From CAZNGF01 sp964572855 (GTDB lineage Bacteria; Bipolaricaulota; Bipolaricaulia; RBG-16-55-9; JAJCYT01): DNA of 33,599 bases. Shown here piece after piece: positions 29,905 through 33,599 of the stretch. The notes beneath the pieces are model-generated. The model was given only the letters and a program-made list of their open reading frames with translations. It made no database searches and was not told where the DNA came from. Location: NCBI GenBank assembly GCA_964572855.1, contig CAZNGF010000028.1:1-33599 (forward strand). The letters are read 5' to 3'. Within the stretch, counting starts at the first letter, position 1, and each line of letters starts with the position of its first letter. Both the position numbers and the translations under genes were made by a program.

Positions 29905-30360
29905 TCACCCCACCAGCCCTTCGAGCCGGCCGCGCTGCCAGGCGGCCACCAGCTCCATCATGTTGAGGTTGCCCACGATGGCACGCTCCGCGTCCACCAC
30001 GGGGATCTCGTTGATGTCGAAGCGGAACATGATCTCGACCACGTGTTCCAGCGGGTCGTCCTCCTGCACGTAGGCCGCTTTCTGCAGCGCCAGGTCCTGG
30101 GCCGTTTCGGCGCTTACGTACTCCAGCAGCTCGGTGGCGCTGGCTTTGTCCGGCACCTGCCCCGTGAACACGAAGCGCGCCAGCCGCCGCAGCGGGATGA
30201 CCCCGAAGAAGCGGTCTTCATCGTCGACCACGTAGACCTCGCGCGTACCAGGGTCGTTGAGCAGCGTGTCCACGATCTGTGCAAGCGTGGCCTTTCGAGC
30301 CACGACGCTTGGTTTGGTGTGAGAAAACGGCAGCAAATCCCGGACTTTAGGGGTTGGCAT
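29905..30360 (-). CDS. Tandem CBS-domain protein
   Basis: A 151-residue protein with two CBS domains (about 16-75 and 82-143): VVARKATLAQIVDTLLNDPG, EVYVVDDEDRFFGVIPLRRL and VQEDDPLEHVVEIMFRFDIN, EIPVVDAERAIVGNLNMMEL. CBS pairs bind adenine nucleotides and gate transporters or enzymes. The ATG is preceded by GGAGG and overlaps the end of the antiporter gene by 14 bases, so it probably regulates that antiporter or the DASS carrier that follows. Confidence 0.88.
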   Translation of the reverse strand: MPTPKVRDLLPFSHTKPSVVARKATLAQIVDTLLNDPGTREVYVVDDEDRFFGVIPLRRLARFVFTGQVPDKASATELLEYVSAETAQDLALQKAAYVQEDDPLEHVVEIMFRFDINEIPVVDAERAIVGNLNMMELVAAWQRGRLEGLVG

Positions 30361-31255
30361 CTGGCGCCTCCTGTGCGCTGGGGATCTCGCCGGCGCGGGC
30401 GATGGCGAACTTGACGAAGGGCGGTCCCACGAGCTGGACCAGGAAGGTCGTGGCCGCGATCACGTTCACCACCAGGCCGCCCACGGCCTGGGCCTCGGGC
30501 CCAGCATGACTGAACTCCTGTGCCACCGCCAGCGCCAGCCCCACGGCCACGCCGGCTTGCGAAAAGAGCGCAAAGCCCAGGTAGTTGCGCACCACGGCAG
30601 ATGCGCGCACGACCGCCCCGCCCAGCCAGGCACCCGCCATCTTGCCCGCCGTGCGCCCGCCCACGTAGAGCAGCCCCACTAGGCCCATCTGGGGCAGCAA
30701 GGCGATTTGCAAGCGCGCCCCGACCAGGATGAAGAACAGGATGTAGATCGGCGGCGTGATCCCCTTAAGCAGGTCGAACGCTTGTCGGCTGGAGTTGGGC
30801 GCCAGGTTGGTCAGGCTCATGCCCAACGCCATCTCGGCCAGGATGAGCGGGAGCTCGAGCCAGTGCGCCAGCCCGGCCACCAGCAGCACGGTCCCGATCA
30901 GCAAGACCAGCAGGTCGTCACGTTCCTGCATGCGCCGCAGGGCGTAGCAGAGCGCCCAGCCCGCCAGCGCGCCCAGCAACAGCGAGCCGGCGATCTCGGC
31001 CAGCGGCGCGACCAGCCCGGTCTGGAGCGAGAGCGCGTGCCCCTCCAGCGCAGCCCGCGCGAAGGCCAGGGCGAAGTCCGTCAGCGGGGAGAGCGCGGCC
31101 ACGCGGTCGAGCGGGATCAGGTTCAAGAGCGAACCGCCCAGCAGGGCACCCATCACGATGTAGCCGACGACGCGGGGGATTTTGAGCCGCTTGAACAGCC
31201 GGCCGGCTCCCAACCCGACCAGAGCGGAGATACCGAACAGCAGTAAAAGATCCAG
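30347..31255 (-). CDS. CPA2-type sodium/proton antiporter with an apparent internal deletion
   Basis: Starting at a CTG (31255) preceded by GAGGTGA gives 302 residues: LDLLLLFGISALVGLGAGRL, KIPRVVGYIVMGALLGGSLL, then SPLTDFALAF. The next residues, ARAALEGHALSLQTGLVAPL, correspond to a much later part of the family. About 90-100 residues, including the helix pair with the conserved Asp/Asn ion site, are missing in frame. The remainder (LAEMALGMSLTNLAPNSS, PPIYILFFILVGARLQ, YLGFALFSQAGVAVGLALAV) is intact. Family members usually have about 390 residues. A TTG start at 31213 is the alternative. Transport activity is doubtful although the reading frame is kept. Confidence 0.75.
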   Translation of the reverse strand: MDLLLLFGISALVGLGAGRLFKRLKIPRVVGYIVMGALLGGSLLNLIPLDRVAALSPLTDFALAFARAALEGHALSLQTGLVAPLAEIAGSLLLGALAGWALCYALRRMQERDDLLVLLIGTVLLVAGLAHWLELPLILAEMALGMSLTNLAPNSSRQAFDLLKGITPPIYILFFILVGARLQIALLPQMGLVGLLYVGGRTAGKMAGAWLGGAVVRASAVVRNYLGFALFSQAGVAVGLALAVAQEFSHAGPEAQAVGGLVVNVIAATTFLVQLVGPPFVKFAIARAGEIPSAQEAPDANP

Positions 31256-31421
31256 GGCGGGTCACCTCGGTTCATCCCTGGGGAGAGCGCGGCCATTATA
31301 CGTCGCTCGAAATCCGGCTCAACCGATGCCGGCGCGGGTGACCCTGCGGCCTTCGCCGGATTCGGCATGACGCGCGCTTGCAACCCCCGGAAGCGCCGAC
31401 CAAACCGCCCACATCCCCCGC

Positions 31422-31455
31422 GGGAGGTCCTTCGGCCTGGCGGCCTCAGGATGAC
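31422..31455. repeat. Intergenic CCTTCGGCCTGGCGGCC...CAGGATGAC repeat
   Basis: GGTCCTTCGGCCTGGCGGCC followed by TCAGGATGAC is a motif I recall as dispersed between genes in some bacterial genomes. It lies in the 264-base gap between the antiporter gene and the transposase fragment, which otherwise shows nothing coding. Confidence 0.4.
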
Positions 31456-31479
31456 GTGCTCGCGAAGGTCTTGTTAGGG

Positions 31480-31699
31480 CGTGTTAACGCTACGGGGTAA
31501 TACATGTTAGGATGCGGGGATGGAGATCACGGAAGCGCAATATCGGCGTATAGAGCATTGTTTCCCGCGCCAGCGGGGGAACGTGAGCATCTCCAACCTG
31601 CAGGTGCTCAACGCGATCCTGTGCGTGGCCGAGCACGGCTGCAAGTGGCGAGGATTGCCCCCGCACTTTGGTAACAGGCACACGATCTACACGCGCATG
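31480..31699 (+). mobile_element. Left end of an IS5-family insertion sequence, remnant
   Basis: The ATG at 31520 begins MEITEAQYRRIEHCFPRQRG, NVSISNLQVLNAILCVAEHG and CKWRGLPPHFGN, the N-terminal DUF4096-type domain of IS5-family transposases, and ends abruptly at RMNR. About 60 residues of a protein of several hundred remain; the DDE core is gone. AACGCTACGGGGTAATACAT upstream is probably part of the left end, but no right end remains to test it. Confidence 0.7.
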
Positions 31700-31999
31700 A
31701 ACCGCCCGCGCGCGCTTTTTGAAGGGAGCTTTCCCACGAACGACCACGAGCGCAAGAACACCGAACTGATCCAGGAGTTCAACCGGTACGTGCGCGAGCA
31801 CCCCCGCTTCGCCGAGCGCATCCCCAACGACGCGGCCGTCGGCATGCAGCTGGAAGGGGACGAGGCCTTCAACGCCTGGGCTCAGCAACTGGCCGAGCAG
31901 CAGCGGGCCGAAGGCCTGCAGGTCGTGTTCGTCAGGATCAAGAAGCTGCGCCCGCGCCACTCCCGCATCGAACAACTCCAACTGGAGCCGGTGGCCTAG
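31520..31999 (+). CDS. Chimeric reading frame: IS5 transposase N-terminus fused to a small DUF5647-like protein
   Basis: A 159-residue frame. Residues 1-59 are the transposase front; from about residue 72 on, TNDHERKNTELIQEFNRYVR, EHPRFAERIPNDAAVGMQLE, GDEAFNAWAQQLAEQQRAEG and VRIKKLRPRHSRIEQLQLEP form a complete small soluble domain that I associate with DUF5647-type proteins (family number from memory). Its own start codon seems lost: AAGGGAG lies before CCCACGAACGAC, where an ATG would be expected. So the domain can now be made only as part of the fusion from the IS start codon. Whether the fusion is expressed is unknown. Confidence 0.6.
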   Translation: MEITEAQYRRIEHCFPRQRGNVSISNLQVLNAILCVAEHGCKWRGLPPHFGNRHTIYTRMNRPRALFEGSFPTNDHERKNTELIQEFNRYVREHPRFAERIPNDAAVGMQLEGDEAFNAWAQQLAEQQRAEGLQVVFVRIKKLRPRHSRIEQLQLEPVA

Positions 32000-32091
32000 C
32001 CGGCTCCGCTTCCCCGCAAGACACCAATCCTCACCCCTTGCAGAACCAGCCGTGCCGGCTCAGCCGCTGGAGGCGGATGAAAGGAGGACCG

Positions 32092-32295
32092 ATGCGCGCA
32101 TACGGCCCTGACGATGACTGCCCGCACGGGCAATGCGGCGGCCGGCTCGTCTGCGCTCGCTGCGGCGAGTTCCCCAACTGCCACAGCGCCGTCGCGCTGG
32201 CGCTGGAGCACTTGGCGCGCAGCCGAGCGGCGCCAAGCCCGCGCTTGCGTTCTGGCGCTCGAGAGCAGATAATCGGAATACCGGAATACCGGTAA
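32092..32295 (+). CDS. Small Cys-rich protein, possibly zinc-binding
   Basis: A 67-residue protein with a near-perfect AAAGGAGG site four bases before ATG 32092. The N-terminal half has CPHGQC, CARC and a further Cys-His pair, spaced like a small zinc ribbon. The second half is Arg/Ala-rich and overlaps the VapBC promoter region. I do not recognise a family. The strong ribosome site is the main support. Confidence 0.5.
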   Translation: MRAYGPDDDCPHGQCGGRLVCARCGEFPNCHSAVALALEHLARSRAAPSPRLRSGAREQIIGIPEYR

Positions 32296-32296
32296 C
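32245..32296 (+). promoter_or_regulatory. Promoter and iterated operator of the VapBC-type module
   Basis: TTGCGT (32245-32250), a 17-bp spacer and GATAAT (32268-32273) form a promoter directly followed by two tandem CGGAATAC units (32274-32281, 32282-32289) and a third related CGGTAAC. The palindrome TACCGGTA overlaps the last. Iterated 8-bp units at the transcription start fit binding of a ribbon-helix-helix antitoxin array. Confidence 0.6.
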
Positions 32297-32321
32297 TGCA
32301 AACGGGGCGGAAGGAGCGCGT

Positions 32322-32579
32322 ATGGCGACCAAAGAGCGCATTGAGTTTCGCGTGGAGGAGACGACCAAACGCTTGCTTGAGGACTTGGCCCGCAGCCGAG
32401 GGGTGTCGCTGGGCGAGCTGATTCGCTCGCTGATCGAAACGGAGCTGGCCGAGTTGGGCTGGTCTTCGGCCACCCGCGAGCAAGCAGCCGAGGACCTGCT
32501 GAGCCTGTCGCTGGGGCCTCTGCCGGAACCGGATCGGTTGCGCCAGGAGATCGGCGATGCCTTCGCCAGCGAAGCCTGA
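32322..32579 (+). CDS. VapB-like ribbon-helix-helix antitoxin
   Basis: An 85-residue protein. The N-terminal RHH has a strand IEFRVEETTKRLLEDLARS followed by RGVSLGELIRSLIETELAEL, the CopG/MetJ pattern. The acidic, flexible C-terminus (EDLLSLSLGPLPEPDRLRQEI) would wrap the toxin. AAGGAG lies seven bases before ATG 32322. It overlaps the PIN-domain gene by 23 bases. The complex is expected to bind the repeats at 32274-32296 and repress the operon. Confidence 0.85.
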   Translation: MATKERIEFRVEETTKRLLEDLARSRGVSLGELIRSLIETELAELGWSSATREQAAEDLLSLSLGPLPEPDRLRQEIGDAFASEA

Positions 32580-33039
32580 AGCTCACTTTCTCGATACCAA
32601 CGCGGTCATCTACGCCTTGGGCCGTTCGCCCGATGCCAGTCCGGCCACACAACGGCTGGAGGCGGCTTGCCGGCGCTTGGTGCAGGTCATCGGACAAGGG
32701 GAACTGCAGGTGGTCACCAGCTCGGTCGTGCTGCAAGAGCTGATCTACCTGCTGGCTCGCTGGCAGCGCACCGGCCAGGGACCCGCCTTGCCCCCGATCC
32801 AGCGCGTGGTGGGTAACGTGGTCGCGTTGTGCCAGGAGGTGTTCACGCCCACCCTGGCCGAGCTGCAGCAGGCGATGCAGGGGTACGACCCGCAGCGGCA
32901 CGACTTCAACGACCGCTTGATCGTCCGAGGGATGCGGGCACACGGAATCACGTGGCTCCTGACGGCGGACAGGGAATTCGACCGCTTCAGCGGGATCAGG
33001 CGGGCGGACCCGGTGGCGCTGGCCGAATCGTTGGGCTGA
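32557..33039 (+). CDS. VapC-like PIN-domain ribonuclease toxin
   Basis: A 160-residue PIN protein with the acidic metal site: Asp13 in HFLDTNAVIYAL, Glu61 in VVLQELIYLLARW, Asp119 in HDFNDRLIVRGM and Asp138 in LLTADREFDRF. The overall order and the IVRGMRAHGI block match PIN toxins, which cleave tRNA or rRNA. Its start lies 23 bases inside the antitoxin gene, so translation is coupled. Both genes are intact, unlike the relic at 24870-25268. Confidence 0.87.
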   Translation: MPSPAKPEAHFLDTNAVIYALGRSPDASPATQRLEAACRRLVQVIGQGELQVVTSSVVLQELIYLLARWQRTGQGPALPPIQRVVGNVVALCQEVFTPTLAELQQAMQGYDPQRHDFNDRLIVRGMRAHGITWLLTADREFDRFSGIRRADPVALAESLG

Positions 33040-33297
33040 TACGAAGTGGCAACGCGGCCCGCCGAGCAGGTGCCCGAGCTGAGGAGCGCCGCGCCACGGC
33101 GAGCGGGAGACCGACGTCGTGGTGCGCCTCAACGTCCCGCTCAACCGCGAGGTCGAGGGCAAGCCGGTCAAGCCCGTCCAGGCGCCGCTGGACCTGGACG
33201 CGCTGCCGGGCCCGAAGGAGTGGAGGGCCTGCGGGCAGCCGCGCGCCGGCGGCCCAAGCCGCAGTGAAGCGGGAGCCGGGGTCTTTGCTTTTGGCTC
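33040..33297 (+). other. Stretch with no clear gene, possible coding remnant
   Basis: After the PIN toxin, a plus-strand frame from about 33076 to 33300 reads GERETDVVVRLNVPLNREVE, then GKPVKPVQAPLDLDALPGPK, which looks protein-like for about 50 residues, but it has no convincing start or ribosome site. It may be a remnant. No family is recognised. Confidence 0.3.
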
Positions 33298-33420
33298 CTA
33301 ACCCAGCACGCCCAAGGTCACCAACAAACTGAGCCCCGCTGCTGCCCCACCGAGAAGCAGTGCTAAAGTCGTCTTCCCATCCACGCTTTGAGCGATCGGT
33401 AGAGCCAAAAGAGTAAGGAT
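33298..33420 (-). pseudogene. C-terminal fragment of a membrane protein cut by an IS1-family element
   Basis: On the minus strand, the frame LTILTLLALPIAQSVDGKTT followed by LALLLGGAAAGLSLLVTLGV, LG and a TAG at 33300-33298 is a typical membrane-protein end with two hydrophobic stretches. It is cut off abruptly at the IS1-family boundary (about 33420); upstream the frame closes within the IS. The front of the gene should lie beyond the other end of the IS, outside the window. Confidence 0.5.
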
Positions 33421-33599
33421 GGTAAGCTGAACTCCTCAATGTGAGGAGGGGATCAAGATGCTGAGCTGTCCGAGTTGTGGGAGCGATCACGTAGTGAAAA
33501 ACGGGCGGATCCATAACGGCAAACAGAACCACAAATGCAGAGCGTGTGGCAGGCAATTTGTGCAAAACCCCACGCAAAAGCGGATTAGCCAGGAAACCA
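33421..33599 (+). mobile_element. IS1-family insertion sequence, left end, runs off the window
   Basis: A GGTAAGCTGA sequence (33421 on), starting with the GGT usual for IS1-type ends, precedes an InsA-like frame. The boundary is inferred from where the interrupted membrane-protein frame stops. A hairpin CTCCTCA-ATG-TGAGGAG (33432-33448) covers the ribosome site of the first gene. Confidence 0.6.
33458..33599 (+). CDS. IS1-family transposase InsA-like N-terminus, partial
   Basis: MLSCPSCGSDHVVKNGRIHN, then GKQNHKCRACGRQFVQNPTQ, is the zinc-finger N-terminal part of IS1-family transposases (CPxC...CxxC). ATG 33458 has GGAGG in GAGGAGGGG upstream. The gene leaves the window after 47 residues. 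Confidence 0.88.
   Translation, partial: MLSCPSCGSDHVVKNGRIHNGKQNHKCRACGRQFVQNPTQKRISQET

Noticed and set aside
31153..31383. A 76-residue minus frame as the start of the second antiporter
   Set aside because: It is in another frame and gives Cys/Ser/Pro-rich sequence; the frame from CTG 31255 gives a proper membrane helix that joins the antiporter.

Overview
The window is a GC-rich bacterial chromosome fragment of about 33.6 kb. It contains one run of exactly 100 N (20962-21061), so it comes from a scaffolded, probably metagenomic or draft, assembly. Several exported proteins with signal peptides, a small beta-barrel-like protein and a LolA-like/LolD-like/FtsX set suggest a cell with an outer envelope. 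A BtpA-family protein, DUF4397 and NHL-repeat proteins, a CarH-type B12 sensor and dispersed GC-rich palindromes fit deep-branching groups such as Bipolaricaulota, Chloroflexota or Deinococcota. I cannot assign a phylum from the sequence alone.

Region 1 (1-9513) is a tRNA-bounded island. An intact tRNA-Arg(CCG) lies at 9437-9513, and a 54-bp exact copy of its 3' part lies at 624-677 in the same orientation. Between them is a minus-strand, defence-type set: a DrmD-like SNF2 helicase with a DUF3883 end, a HicAB toxin-antitoxin pair, an OLD-like AAA/TOPRIM ATPase and a DUF1156 DNA methyltransferase. The methyltransferase is broken. It lacks the C-terminal half with the DPPY motif, carries in-frame copies of a 33-bp palindromic repeat, contains an in-frame DUF559 endonuclease domain framed by inverted copies of that repeat, and ends in what looks like the tail of a DUF499 protein. 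No integrase is visible. Beyond the island (1-499) lies the start of a malic enzyme.

Region 2 (9576-14690) is a minus-strand series: DUF4397 protein, a frameshifted small membrane protein, a TIGR01777 SDR, an SRPBCC protein, an exported protein and a BtpA protein. It diverges from a B12-binding regulator whose WH-x8-EH motif and lower-ligand His match CarH photoreceptors, but whose DNA-binding domain is an XRE HTH at the C-terminus. Two divergent sigma70-type promoters and a 9-bp-arm inverted repeat overlap between them.

Region 3 (15137-21197) is a PadR-headed minus-strand group: PadR, ABC ATPase, two FtsX/MacB-type permeases and a LolA-like protein, followed by an alkyltransferase-like protein and an exported alpha/beta hydrolase. 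Palindromic repeats fill the gaps.

Region 4 (21303-31255) is mostly housekeeping: NHL-repeat protein, membrane-anchored glutaredoxin-like protein, thiamine pyrophosphokinase, threonine synthase, a KefB/TrkA antiporter, and a phosphoglycerate mutase-like protein that may be the missing homoserine kinase. A DASS transporter, a CBS protein and a second, internally deleted antiporter follow. A fused, stop-interrupted DUF433/DUF5615 toxin-antitoxin relic sits at 24870-25268.

Region 5 (31256-33599) is a scarred accessory stretch: an IS5-type transposase fragment fused to another protein, a small Cys-rich protein, a VapBC-type module with its own promoter and iterated operator, a fragment of a membrane protein, and the left end of an IS1-family element that runs off the window.
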